The notes beneath the pieces were generated by a model. The model worked only from the letters and a program-made list of their open reading frames with translations, did no database searches and was not told the origin of the DNA. A DNA stretch of 64,000 nucleotides from Robbsia sp. KACC 23696 (GTDB lineage Bacteria; Pseudomonadota; Gammaproteobacteria; Burkholderiales; Burkholderiaceae). Below are positions 1 through 8,725 of the stretch, piece by piece. How positions within the stretch are numbered: the first letter of the stretch is position 1; each line of letters starts with the position of its first letter. Both the position numbers and the translations under genes were made by a program. The DNA is taken from positions 2,018,249 to 2,082,248 of the forward strand of contig NZ_CP156626.1 of the NCBI RefSeq assembly GCF_039852015.1, read 5' to 3'.

Positions 1-343
1 AAGCCGGCCAGATCCGACCGATACGCAATGCCGCATAAGACCCCAAGGCGTCTTGCCGCTCCCAGCTCTGGCTGATCAGAATGCCGCTCAAGAAGAAAAA
101 CGCGTACACGGCCAAGCTACCGCTATAGTCGTGCCCCGTCAGCGTGTGCAGCGGATCCACGCGGCTCATAGCCGGCTGGAGGATGAAGGAATGGCCGAAC
201 ATCACCAGTACGGCCGCAACCAGGCGGACAATACCGAAATTGTTATCGTGGCCGCGCAAGGTATCGGCAAGCGTGCGTCGGGATGACAGCACACGATTGG
301 CATTGCGGGATGAATCACCCTCGATCGGGCGGGTTGTCGACAT
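1..343 (-). CDS. Acyltransferase family 3 (OafA/NodX-like), N-terminal part, cut by the left edge
   Basis: Integral-membrane O-acyltransferases of this family transfer acetyl or other acyl groups to surface polysaccharides or lipids. Reading the complement from ATG at 341-343 gives an open frame to base 1. Residues about 35-55 (DNNFGIVRL, then a hydrophobic run ending in FGHSF) match the family's first helix with its conserved RLxAA and GHS elements. A second helix near residue 80 carries FFFLSGILIS, and the RIWPA motif lies at the edge. These three blocks in order are diagnostic. Only about 114 of a usual 350-400 residues are inside the window, so substrate and neighbours cannot be judged. 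The frame has no stop before the edge. Confidence 0.85.
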   Translation of the reverse strand, partial: MSTTRPIEGDSSRNANRVLSSRRTLADTLRGHDNNFGIVRLVAAVLVMFGHSFILQPAMSRVDPLHTLTGHDYSGSLAVYAFFFLSGILISQSWERQDALGSYAALRIGRIWPA

Positions 344-811
344 CGAACGTCTCCGTCTGGATACGAGCCAAGAGAACGGGAGCCGGCACGGCAGCTTCCC
401 CGGAAGGCCGCATAGCGCCGCACGGACCGGCGCCCCGCATCGATGCGATGTCGAGGAGCGAACCGAGGCGGACCTTCTACGCGTTATTCATAATAGCCAG
501 CCTTTGCGATATGCACAGCGGCAAGATAGGGGCATTGACGCAGCAAGGCTTGTTTTCTGTCTGAAACAAGATCGCTTCGGAAAGCTGATAGCGTCCGAAG
601 ACACACGCTATATTCTCTAAATAACCTTTGTGTAAAGGCAGATATATCTATTACCAACGAAAGCGACAACGATGCCACGCCCAGAAATTCGGGCTTTCAA
701 ACGACCGTAAACAACGTCGTGTAAAAGTCGTAACGAAATCTATGTTTTAGCGATCGGATGGCCGAAGCGACGCCGCGCGACAAAACAACTGCCGCGAAAG
801 GTTCGGACAAA
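344..811. other. Intergenic stretch, no gene seen
   Basis: This stretch separates the start of the acyltransferase from the end of the XRE regulator. Short open frames exist on both strands, but none has a recognisable domain or a convincing ribosome binding site. It should hold the acyltransferase promoter; I could not pick a clear -35/-10 pair. The part from about 600 to 760 is noticeably more AT-rich than the surrounding coding DNA. Confidence 0.4.
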
Positions 812-1072
812 TCAGACGACGGCGCAGAGCCAATCCATCGGGACGTCAAGCAAGGTCGAGAGGCGGCGGACCTGGCGGATGGTCGGCACGGTGACGCCGG
901 CGCGCCAGAATTGCAGATGCTGAACCGCGACGCCCAATTGGCGCGCGATATGCGTCGACGACAACTTCTTGCGCTTCAGCGTCATATCGAGGCGGATCGA
1001 GAATTTCCGACGGATCGTCTCGTCCTCGAGGCGATCCTGGATCACGGCATCCAATGGTTTGTGCAGCAACAT
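812..1072 (-). CDS. Small XRE-type helix-turn-helix protein
   Basis: An 86-residue protein. Residues about 28-80 read as a Cro/C1 helix-turn-helix: a basic stretch (TLKRKKLSS), then HIARQLGVAVQHLQFW as the two-helix unit, then VPTIRQVRRLSTLLDVPMDWL as the following helices. The start ATG has an AGGA about ten bases upstream. No sensor domain is present, so it is either a stand-alone DNA-binding protein or a phage/plasmid-type repressor remnant. No partner toxin or divergently transcribed target is seen next to it. Function is assigned from the fold only. Confidence 0.6.
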   Translation of the reverse strand: MLLHKPLDAVIQDRLEDETIRRKFSIRLDMTLKRKKLSSTHIARQLGVAVQHLQFWRAGVTVPTIRQVRRLSTLLDVPMDWLCAVV

Positions 1073-1197
1073 GAATCAGTTTCCTAGACCGGACGACGCC
1101 AGTCTAGTGCGCAGTGATGATGCTGATATGACGGCGCGAAGGCAGAAAAGTTGCAGCGCGCGATGAAACGGCATGACACGCGATATAAATAAATATT

Positions 1198-2406
1198 TCA
1201 GCGATCGTTTCGGCGGAATGCCCAGTAGCCGCCCACGGCGGTGAAGGTGGCCACCAACAGCACCAACAGCCAGAAACCGTGTTTATTTTCCGACAACGGT
1301 ATGCCGCCCACATTCATCCCAAAAAACCCGGCGACGATATTGATCGGCAGTGCGAGGACCGTCACCATCGTAAGGGTGAACAGGGTGCGGTTGCTCTGCT
1401 CGTCCCGGCGCACCGAAATGTCTTCTTGAATCAAACGAATCCGCTCGATCAAGCCGGCCAGATCGCCGAGCACCAGCGAGAACTCTTCGGTCGATTCGCG
1501 CAGATCCTGCACGTCCTCGTGTTGCAACCAACCGGGCGGCCGTGCCAGCAGTCGGAACAGCGAGCCGGGTTCGGGCGCGAGGGTTCGCTGCAGCCGCACC
1601 AGAATCCGACGCAATCCCCCCAGATCCTGCCGGAAGGAAAACGGCCGCTGGGACAGCAGTTGATCCTCGATGCCATCGACATCGGCGCTGGTGTCGCGGA
1701 CGATCTTCGCCATCAGGTCGGCCTGGTCGCGCAGCAGATGCACCAGCAGCTCGGCAGGCGTGCGAAACCGTTCGCCCGCCATCACGCTGGCCCGCAGGCG
1801 GTCCACCGAGCGCAGCGGCTTGACGCGCAGCGTCACCATCATCCGGCGATGCGTGTAGACCCAGAGCGTCGCGATCTCGGTCGGCTTTTGTTCGAAGCTG
1901 AACGTGACATCGTTGACCACCGCCAGCAGGGAACCGTCCTGCTGTTCGATCCGGGTCGAACGGGAGCCTTCCTGCAACGCCTCGAAAAACGCCTCGGGCA
2001 GATCCAGATGCTCCTCGATCCAGCGCCGGCTATTCGTATGCGCCAGATGGAAATGCAACCAGACGAAATCCTTACCCGGCGGCCCGGGACGCGGTTTCGC
2101 CTGCGACTCCTCGCTCGCGTAGTAGTCGGCGAGCCAGGCCAGTGCCTCGGCCGCATCGATCGGCTGGGCGGCAAGCCCTTCCTCGTCGGCATCGTGGTGA
2201 TGCAGGAAGGCCGGCCCTTGTAGCGGACTGCCCGGCTGCCCGGCTGGGGGCAGCAAGGCGCTGACGGACGCGTGCAGCTGGCTCGCGTCGCCGCGCGCCG
2301 CGCGCACCGAGGCCGTTTCCTGCTGCGGGTGCTCGGTGAACAGAAAACCGCAAACGAGACCGTTGTCGTCGGCTCCGTAACGCATCGTCGACGGATCAAA
2401 TGTCAT
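1198..2406 (-). CDS. zntB: Zinc transporter ZntB-like (CorA superfamily)
   Basis: Inner-membrane pentameric channel/transporter of the CorA fold; the ZntB branch moves Zn2+. The protein is 402 residues, with a large cytoplasmic N-terminal domain and two C-terminal helices. The signature loop GMNVGGIP follows the first helix (about residue 368). It is the ZntB form; CorA magnesium channels carry GMN followed by other residues. The family is usually about 325-330 residues, so roughly 70 residues of extra, Ala/Gly/Pro-containing sequence sit at the N-terminus. It begins 6 bp after the EAL-GGDEF gene on the same strand, so the two may be cotranscribed. The metal preference is inferred from the loop only. 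Confidence 0.85.
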   Translation of the reverse strand: MTFDPSTMRYGADDNGLVCGFLFTEHPQQETASVRAARGDASQLHASVSALLPPAGQPGSPLQGPAFLHHHDADEEGLAAQPIDAAEALAWLADYYASEESQAKPRPGPPGKDFVWLHFHLAHTNSRRWIEEHLDLPEAFFEALQEGSRSTRIEQQDGSLLAVVNDVTFSFEQKPTEIATLWVYTHRRMMVTLRVKPLRSVDRLRASVMAGERFRTPAELLVHLLRDQADLMAKIVRDTSADVDGIEDQLLSQRPFSFRQDLGGLRRILVRLQRTLAPEPGSLFRLLARPPGWLQHEDVQDLRESTEEFSLVLGDLAGLIERIRLIQEDISVRRDEQSNRTLFTLTMVTVLALPINIVAGFFGMNVGGIPLSENKHGFWLLVLLVATFTAVGGYWAFRRNDR

Positions 2407-2412
2407 CAGGCA

Positions 2413-4383
2413 TCAAACTGTCAGAGGGTGAGAATCCGAGTGCGGCCAAAACGGGGACTGCGGCGGCGCCGGCGCCTGATGCGGCTGTATCAGAAAAAAG
2501 CCGGACGCATCCCGTTTTGCCTCTTGTTTCGCCACCGCGGCCAGCGCCGTCAGCGACGCGATATCATACAGCCCCGCACGCGCTTCTATCACTCCGGCCG
2601 CCAATTTCACGAAACCATGGAAGCGGCGCTGCCCGAAACGGTCCTGCGCCTCGATCCCTCCCGCCCGCCTTTCGTCGTCGGTATAGAGCTGGACGACCTG
2701 CCGGTTGAACGTCGCGATCGCGTCCATCAGCCGCGGCCGCCAATCCAGGCTCTGGAAAAATATCAGAAAATCGTCGCCGCCCACGTGACCGAGAAAGTCG
2801 CGACGGGCGTCGCAAGCGTTCGACAGGATCGCCGCCGTTAAGCGCAGCACCTCGTCGCCCTGCCAATACCCGTGCTGATCGTTATAGGATTTGAACTCGT
2901 TCAAGTCGCAATAGCAGGCGTAGAACGGCGCGCGCCCGTCGATCAGACGGCGCATATGCGCCTCGATCGGAATATTGCCCGGCAATTGGGTCAGCGGATT
3001 CGCATAGCGCGCCGCCTCGATACGCACATCGGTCACCGCCCGCATCAGATCTTCAGCCGTCCCCAAACCGCGATAGACGCCCTGCTCGACAATGATAAAG
3101 CCGTCCGACAAATAGCCGGTGTCGCGCGAACTGAGCCGCAAGGCCAGCGAATCGATGTCTACGTCCGCCTCCACGATCAGCGGCGTGGGATTGGCATGGG
3201 TCATGCACGGCTTGCGGCCGAACAACTCGCGATGAAAGGGTACGGCGTAGGCATCGACGAAATGACGTCGATTGATTAACGCGAGCGGCGTACTGTCTTC
3301 CACGACCGGGATCGCGTGCAGATCCGGATGGGCGCTGAACAGCGCGAAGACTTCGTCATTGCGCGTTTGCGGGCCCACGCTCGGGGCATCGCGGAGCAAT
3401 TGCCCCGCGGTCGCCCGCGCGGTGGCGCGCGTCGCCATGTCGGGAAACACCGTGATCGCGCGGTTACGTAGCACCTGCATCGCCACCGAGGCGATCTCGC
3501 GCGGCGGCTGCGGCGCCGGCCGGGCCAAGGCAAACCCCTGCCCCATCTCGATACCGAGATCGCGACAGACGATCAGGTCGTCCGCCGTCTCGATCCCTTC
3601 GGCGATCACCGTCGTGCCGGCTTTTTGCGCGAGCCGGTGCACCGAACGCAAGGCCTCGAAACGCAGCGGATGCGTGCCGCTGCCCCGCACCAGCGAGGCA
3701 TCGATTTTCAGGAATTCCGGTTCCAGCGCGACCCACAGGCTCAGCGTTGCATGCCCGGTGCCGTAATCGTCCAGCGCGATGCGTGCCCCGGTTTCGCGGA
3801 TCGCGCGGCAGGCCAGCGCCAGCGAATCCACCGAGCCCAGCGTGTTGCGTTCGGTCAACTCGAAAACCAGGCGCTCCGGAACGATGCCGCAACGGGCCAG
3901 AATATCGAACACCGCCCGGCGGTGCCGGGCGAGTTGCCGCAGCGCATCGGCGCTGAGATTGACGAAAAGCAAGGCGTTCGCACTGTTCGAGGCGACGTTC
4001 GAATCGGCGGCCGCACCCCACCCCAGCGAACGATAGCGCTCCACCGCGCGGCACGCCGCCGCACGCTCCAGGAACACGCGACAGCCTTCGCGCTCCGCCA
4101 TCTCGAAAAGCCGTCCGGCGCTATCGGTCGGCAGATCGGCCAACGCACTAGAGAGCGACCATGCGGCAGCGGGGACGGTTGGCGCAGTGAGGGCGGTGGG
4201 GATTTTCGGGGCTGCCGCAGCGGTGCCTGCGGGCGGGATGACGGCATGCGCGCCGGAGGCGGCCCGCGCGACACGCGCGAACGCTTCGTGCGCAACCACT
4301 TCCCCGGTTTTCAGCGACACGATCGGTTGAAACACCGAGCGCAACGCATCCCGGCGGATCAGGGCGGCAATCGTGGCGATCAT
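2413..4383 (-). CDS. EAL-CBS-GGDEF cyclic-di-GMP signalling protein
   Basis: The domain order is unusual: EAL first (about residues 5-310), a CBS pair (about 320-460), then a GGDEF domain (about 480-650). The EAL domain keeps an E-x-F-x-R form of the ExLxR motif, VNLS, FELTE, the DD pair in DDYGTG, K in LKID and EGIE, so phosphodiesterase activity is plausible. The GGDEF signature is GGDDF, with Asp in place of Glu, so cyclase activity is less certain. It could be a GTP-binding regulatory domain. I start it at 4383, where MIATIAALIRRDALRSVF opens the EAL fold and AGAAGCAAAG lies upstream. An in-frame ATG at 4440 would add 19 basic residues. It is divergent from the LacI gene. Confidence 0.85.
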   Translation of the reverse strand: MIATIAALIRRDALRSVFQPIVSLKTGEVVAHEAFARVARAASGAHAVIPPAGTAAAAPKIPTALTAPTVPAAAWSLSSALADLPTDSAGRLFEMAEREGCRVFLERAAACRAVERYRSLGWGAAADSNVASNSANALLFVNLSADALRQLARHRRAVFDILARCGIVPERLVFELTERNTLGSVDSLALACRAIRETGARIALDDYGTGHATLSLWVALEPEFLKIDASLVRGSGTHPLRFEALRSVHRLAQKAGTTVIAEGIETADDLIVCRDLGIEMGQGFALARPAPQPPREIASVAMQVLRNRAITVFPDMATRATARATAGQLLRDAPSVGPQTRNDEVFALFSAHPDLHAIPVVEDSTPLALINRRHFVDAYAVPFHRELFGRKPCMTHANPTPLIVEADVDIDSLALRLSSRDTGYLSDGFIIVEQGVYRGLGTAEDLMRAVTDVRIEAARYANPLTQLPGNIPIEAHMRRLIDGRAPFYACYCDLNEFKSYNDQHGYWQGDEVLRLTAAILSNACDARRDFLGHVGGDDFLIFFQSLDWRPRLMDAIATFNRQVVQLYTDDERRAGGIEAQDRFGQRRFHGFVKLAAGVIEARAGLYDIASLTALAAVAKQEAKRDASGFFLIQPHQAPAPPQSPFWPHSDSHPLTV

Positions 4384-4455
4384 CTTTGCTTCTTGTCTCT
4401 GCTGACAGCGACGGCGCGGGATACGACCGTGGTATCGCATCTTATCGATGTCATG

Positions 4456-4471
4456 TGTCAGTCATTTGACA
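4456..4471. promoter_or_regulatory. Inverted repeat TGTCA-N6-TGACA between divergent genes
   Basis: A 5-bp inverted repeat separated by six bases lies between the EAL-CBS-GGDEF gene and the LacI gene. TGTCA also occurs at 4449 and 4493. This looks like a small regulator's binding array, but no protein can be named from the sequence. Confidence 0.3.
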
Positions 4472-4576
4472 GTCGCACCCGCGTCATCTGCCTGTCATGA
4501 AGTGCGGCTTAAAACGGACAGCGGCGAAGCGCACGCGTCACGAAAGCGTCATCGAGCCGATGCAGAATAAGCGTCG

Positions 4577-4590
4577 TGTAAACGTTTCCA
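4577..4590. promoter_or_regulatory. LacI/CcpA-type operator upstream of the transporter operon
   Basis: TGTAAACGTTTCCA is a near-perfect palindrome around a central CG and fits the LacI-family operator pattern TGWAANCGNTNWCA at all but one base. It lies about 165 bp before the preferred LacI start at 4755. The placement suggests autoregulation of the LacI-ABC operon. Confidence 0.55.
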
Positions 4591-4754
4591 CGATGCACCT
4601 CGTCGCGAACAAAAAACGAGACGCGCCGCGGACCGATCATTCGATCGCGGCACGAAACGATCAACCGGCCTTTTTGAGAAAACCCGTGTCCCCACCCCGT
4701 GCGTCCGCGACGCCGCAAGCCACACCGCCCACCAAGGACGCATCGTCCCGGCGC

Positions 4755-5876
4755 ATGAGCAGCACGATCAAGGATGTCGCGTTGCTGGCCCGCTGCTCGA
4801 TCGCCACCGTGTCACGCGCTTTGAATACGCCTGACAAGGTCGATCCCGTCACCTTGGCCGCGGTGCGCGCGGCCATCGAGGCCAGCGATTATCGTCCGAG
4901 TGCGCTCGGGCGAATGCTGCGCGCGGAGCACAGCCAGGTCATCGGCGTCGTGGTGCCGACGATTGCGAATCCGGTGTTCGGCGAGACGGTCCAGGGCATC
5001 GACGAATTGGCTTCGGCCGCCGGGTATCGGCTCATGCTGATGACCACCGAATATCAGACCGATCGCGAACGCGCCGCCATCGATACGCTGCGCGCGCATC
5101 GTGTCGACGGGCTGATCGTCACCGTCGCCGATGCCGATGCGAACGAAGCGCTCGACGCCCTCGACCGCGCGGGCCTGCCCTATGTACTCGCGCATAACGA
5201 TGCGCCGGCGCACAGCCAAAGGCGCAGCGTCGCCGTCGACAATTTCAGTGCGGCGCGCGAAGCGGTGGGCGAAATGATCGCGCGCGGCCATACCCGAATT
5301 CGGATGCTGGCCGGCACGCTGAGCGCGTCCGATCGGGCGCGACAACGCGTTGCCGGGTACGAAGCGGCCATGCAAGCGGCGGGGCTGTCCGCGGAGCCGG
5401 TTATCGAGATCGACTTCCTTTCCGATCATCTGTCGGACGCGGTCTTCGATGCGCTCGCCGCCACCGGCACCACCGGCTTGTTCTGCAGCAACGATCGCCT
5501 CGCGCTTGTCGCCGTGACGTCGCTCGAAAGCCAGGGGCTGCTCGTGCCGCGCGATATGTCGGTGGTCGGTTTCGATGGCTTGACGCTCGGCAAGCTGCTG
5601 ATGCCGCGCCTGGCCAGCGTCTGCGTCCCGAACCGTGAGATCGGACGGCGCGCGTGGGCGTCCCTGCGCGATGCGATTCGCGGTGCGCGCACGAAGCCAG
5701 AGGCCGCCCGCATCGATCCCGATGCGCCGGCTTCCGGCGACGCCGCGGCGTCCCGTTTCGATGCAGTCCATGAACGCCTGGCGCATGAAATCCGTCTCGG
5801 CGGGACCTTGGGTTCCGCCTCGCCCCTGTCACGCAACCCGCTTCATTCATTCAACCACAAGAGAAAACCGACGTGA
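4755..5876 (+). CDS. LacI-family transcriptional regulator
   Basis: Represses or activates the transporter operon it heads, with a small ligand bound by its sugar-binding-protein-like domain. From ATG 4755 the helix-turn-helix is at the N-terminus (TIKDVALLARCSIATVSRAL), followed by the hinge segment YRPSALGRMLR and a periplasmic-binding-protein fold. This part includes VIGVVVPTIANPVFGETVQG and ends with a GFDG element. The frame is open from 4497, but that would add 86 residues before the HTH and run through the operator at 4577. I therefore prefer 4755, although no good Shine-Dalgarno is visible there. The stop overlaps the start of the substrate-binding protein gene. The ligand is unknown. 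Confidence 0.88.
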   Translation: MSSTIKDVALLARCSIATVSRALNTPDKVDPVTLAAVRAAIEASDYRPSALGRMLRAEHSQVIGVVVPTIANPVFGETVQGIDELASAAGYRLMLMTTEYQTDRERAAIDTLRAHRVDGLIVTVADADANEALDALDRAGLPYVLAHNDAPAHSQRRSVAVDNFSAAREAVGEMIARGHTRIRMLAGTLSASDRARQRVAGYEAAMQAAGLSAEPVIEIDFLSDHLSDAVFDALAATGTTGLFCSNDRLALVAVTSLESQGLLVPRDMSVVGFDGLTLGKLLMPRLASVCVPNREIGRRAWASLRDAIRGARTKPEAARIDPDAPASGDAAASRFDAVHERLAHEIRLGGTLGSASPLSRNPLHSFNHKRKPT

Positions 5877-6973
5877 TGATGCCCTCCCTTTCGTCCATCG
5901 CTCGCACGATCATCGCCGGTCGGCCGCGTTCGGCGTCCCGCCACGCACGACGTCTGGCCTTGCGGGCCGTCGCCGGCGCCATCACCGCGCTGACGCTGTT
6001 CGGTGCCGCCAGCGGCAGCGCGCACGCCCAGGGCGAACAGACCGCCATCTGCTACAACTGTCCGCCCGAGTGGGCCGATTGGGCCGGTCAGATCGCCGCG
6101 ATCAAAGCGGCCACCGGCATCCGCGTGCCGTTCGACGACAAGAACTCGGGGCAGGCCATCGCGCAGATGATGGCGGAGCACAAGAGCCCCGTGAACGACG
6201 TCGTCTATCTCGGTATCTCCTCCGCCTTTCAGGCAAAGGACAAGGGCCTGTTGGCCGCCTACAAACCGCCGCATTGGGATGAGATTCCCGCCGACGAGAA
6301 AGATCCGCAAGGCACGTGGTTCGCCATTCACTCGGGCACCATCGGTCTGATGGTGAACAAGGATGCGCTGGACGGCAAGCCGGTGCCGCAGTCCTGGGCC
6401 GATTTGCTGAAGCCGGAATACAAGGGCATGGTCGGCTATCTCGATCCGTCGAGCGCCTTCGTCGGCTATGCCGGCGCGATCGCCGTCAATCAGGCACTGG
6501 GCGGATCGCTCGCTAACTTCCAACCGGGGCTGGACTGGTTCAAGCGGCTGCAAGCGAATGCGCCGATCGTGCCGAAGCAGACCGCCTATGCCCGCGTCCT
6601 CTCCGGTGAAATCCCGATCCTGATCGATTACGACTTCGACGCCTATCGCGCCCGTTACAAGGACCAGGCCAACGTCGCCTTCGTCATCCCGAAAGAAGGC
6701 ACGATCTCGGTTCCCTATGTCATGGGCCTGACGGCCGGCGCGCCGCACGAGGCCAACGGCAAGAAAGTACTGGACTTCGTCCTCTCGGACGCTGGTCAGG
6801 CGAAGTGGGCCGCCGCCTACCTGCGCCCGGTACGCAATGTGCCGATGCCGAAGGAGATCGCCGCCCGCTTTCTGCCGGCCAGCGACTACGCACGGGCGCA
6901 GACCGTCGACTACCGCGCGCTGGCGGCCCAGCAACAGGCCTTCGGTCAGGCGTATTTGAAAATCGCGCATTAA
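5876..6973 (+). CDS. ABC transporter substrate-binding protein (extracellular family 1/8-like)
   Basis: Periplasmic binding protein that feeds the two permeases downstream. A long twin-Arg-free signal sequence with a hydrophobic core (ALTLFGAASGSAHA) is followed by the mature protein from about residue 47. The body resembles the Fe3+, putrescine or aminoethylphosphonate binding-protein group: WFAIHSGTIGLMVNKDAL, then PQSWADLLKPEYKGMVGYLDP. Possible starts are GTG 5873 and ATG 5876 or 5879; ATG 5876 overlaps the LacI TGA. The ligand is not readable from the sequence. The phosphodiesterase at the end of the operon favours a phosphorylated or organophosphate compound. Confidence 0.85.
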   Translation: MMPSLSSIARTIIAGRPRSASRHARRLALRAVAGAITALTLFGAASGSAHAQGEQTAICYNCPPEWADWAGQIAAIKAATGIRVPFDDKNSGQAIAQMMAEHKSPVNDVVYLGISSAFQAKDKGLLAAYKPPHWDEIPADEKDPQGTWFAIHSGTIGLMVNKDALDGKPVPQSWADLLKPEYKGMVGYLDPSSAFVGYAGAIAVNQALGGSLANFQPGLDWFKRLQANAPIVPKQTAYARVLSGEIPILIDYDFDAYRARYKDQANVAFVIPKEGTISVPYVMGLTAGAPHEANGKKVLDFVLSDAGQAKWAAAYLRPVRNVPMPKEIAARFLPASDYARAQTVDYRALAAQQQAFGQAYLKIAH

Positions 6974-6983
6974 GCCGAGCGAC

Positions 6984-7808
6984 ATGTCAGAGTCCACTTT
7001 TCCCCTCCCTTTGCGCGGCGCCCTGCTCGCGCCGGCCCTCACCTTCTTCGCGGCGTTCTGGCTGCTGCCGGTCGTCTTGCTGCTGCGTATCAGCGCGGAC
7101 GGCCATCCGCTGACCGCATATTGGGCCATCCTCAGCAATGCGAACTATATGCGCAGCCTATTGAACACGGTCGTGCTGTCGCTCGCGGTCACCGCGGTCA
7201 GCCTCGTGCTCGCGACGGTATCGGGCCTGTTCCTCGCACGTCGTACGTTTCCGCTGAAGTCGCTGCTGATGGCGTTGCTCGGCTTCCCCCTGATTTTCCC
7301 GGGGGTCGTGGTAGGCTTTCTCGTCATCATGCTCGCCGGCCGCCAGGGACTGATCGGCGCGCTCTCGCTGCGCTTGACCGGCGACAAGTGGATCTTCGCG
7401 TATTCGATGGGTGGGCTCTTTCTCGCCTATCTCTATTTCTCCATCCCGCGCGTCTTGATATCGGTGGTCGCCGCGGCCAGCAAACTGGACCCTTCGCTGG
7501 TCGAAGCGGCACGCGCACTGGGCGCATCGCCGTGGCAAGTGGCGCGTGACGTCTTGTTGCCGGCCTTGCAGCCGGTATTGGTCGCCAGCGGCGCGCTGTG
7601 CTTCGCCACGTCGATGGGCGCTTTCGGTACCGCGTTCACGCTCGGCACCGATATCGATGTCCTGCCGATGACGATCTACACCGCCTTCACCTTGAACGCC
7701 GACATGGCCGGCGCCGCCGCCTTGTCCATCATGCTCGGCGTCATCACCTGGCTGACGCTGGCCCTCTCGCGGCGCTTCGGCGCCGCCAATGTCGCGGTGG
7801 CAGCATGA
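6984..7808 (+). CDS. ABC transporter permease (first subunit)
   Basis: One half of the membrane channel for the solute bound by the preceding protein. The 274 residues contain about six hydrophobic segments. The coupling loop for the ATPase is recognisable near residue 170 (EAARALGASPWQVARDVLLP), the EAA motif of binding-protein-dependent permeases. It resembles PotB/CysU-type permeases. The gene starts 10 bp after the binding protein, and its TGA overlaps the ATG of the second permease by four bases, implying translational coupling. Confidence 0.9.
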   Translation: MSESTFPLPLRGALLAPALTFFAAFWLLPVVLLLRISADGHPLTAYWAILSNANYMRSLLNTVVLSLAVTAVSLVLATVSGLFLARRTFPLKSLLMALLGFPLIFPGVVVGFLVIMLAGRQGLIGALSLRLTGDKWIFAYSMGGLFLAYLYFSIPRVLISVVAAASKLDPSLVEAARALGASPWQVARDVLLPALQPVLVASGALCFATSMGAFGTAFTLGTDIDVLPMTIYTAFTLNADMAGAAALSIMLGVITWLTLALSRRFGAANVAVAA

Positions 7809-8725
7809 ACGATACCCATCTCGAAAATAGCGCGAATGCGCCCCGGAATGCGCCGCACAATGCGGCGCGGCCGAGTGGCCGCCAGCGTCGCGGACTGGAC
7901 GCGGCACGCATCGGCACCATCGTGCAGGGCATCGTGACGGCGTGCATCGTCCTGTTTCTGATCGTGCCGGTGATCATGTCGATGCTCGCGGGCGTCACTG
8001 TCAACTACTTTCGCGGCTTGTCCAGCGGATTGACGCTGCGCTGGGTCGCTCAGGTATGGGATCTGTATGCCGGGTCGATTTTCGCCTCGCTGTACGTGGC
8101 GCTCGCCACCTTGGCGATTACGATCGTGATCGGCGTACCGGCCGCCTATGCGCTGTCGCGCAGCAGCCACCGCCTGGCCCGCTGGGTCGACGAATTGCTG
8201 ATCCTGCCGGTCGCCCTCCCGGGATTGGCCTCGGCGCTGGCCTTGTTATCGCTTTACGGCGGCTTCGGCGCCTTCCGTCAAAGCTATGCCTTCATCGTCG
8301 TCGGTCATGTGATCTTTACCTTGCCCTTCATGACGCGGTCGGTCGCGGCCATTTGCGCCAGCGCGGACATTCGCACCTTGGAGGAAGGCGCCGCCAGCCT
8401 AGGCGCCGGCTTCCTGCGGCGCTTCTTCACCGTCGTGCTACCGAATATCCAGCCCGGCATCGTCGCCGGTGCGGTCGCGGTCGTCACCTTGTCGCTGGGC
8501 GAATTCAATCTGACCTGGATGCTGCATACGCCGGATACGAAAACGCTGCCGGTCGGACTCGCCGACACCTATGCATCGATGCGCATCGAGATCGGCAGCG
8601 CCTACACCTTGGTTTTCCTGATTCTCGCGATGCCGCTCCTCCTCGCAATCCAGTGGTTCGCACCCGACGCCGTCGCCAAGCGCGCCAAGACACGCGCCGC
8701 GCGCATCGCGCGGGACCTTCCCTGA
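7805..8725 (+). CDS. ABC transporter permease (second subunit)
   Basis: Second half of the membrane channel, PotC-like. The ATG at 7805 overlaps the previous stop (ATGA). About 35 polar residues rich in Asn and Arg precede the first helix. The EAA loop reads EEGAASLGAGFLRRFFTVVLP around residue 200. The 306-residue length is normal once the polar tail is counted. Its stop overlaps the start of the ATPase gene (TGATG), so the whole transporter is one translationally coupled unit. Confidence 0.9.
   Translation: MNDTHLENSANAPRNAPHNAARPSGRQRRGLDAARIGTIVQGIVTACIVLFLIVPVIMSMLAGVTVNYFRGLSSGLTLRWVAQVWDLYAGSIFASLYVALATLAITIVIGVPAAYALSRSSHRLARWVDELLILPVALPGLASALALLSLYGGFGAFRQSYAFIVVGHVIFTLPFMTRSVAAICASADIRTLEEGAASLGAGFLRRFFTVVLPNIQPGIVAGAVAVVTLSLGEFNLTWMLHTPDTKTLPVGLADTYASMRIEIGSAYTLVFLILAMPLLLAIQWFAPDAVAKRAKTRAARIARDLP

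Noticed and set aside
484-678. 64-residue minus-strand ORF in the left gap
   Set aside because: No domain or ribosome site; part of an AT-rich intergenic stretch.
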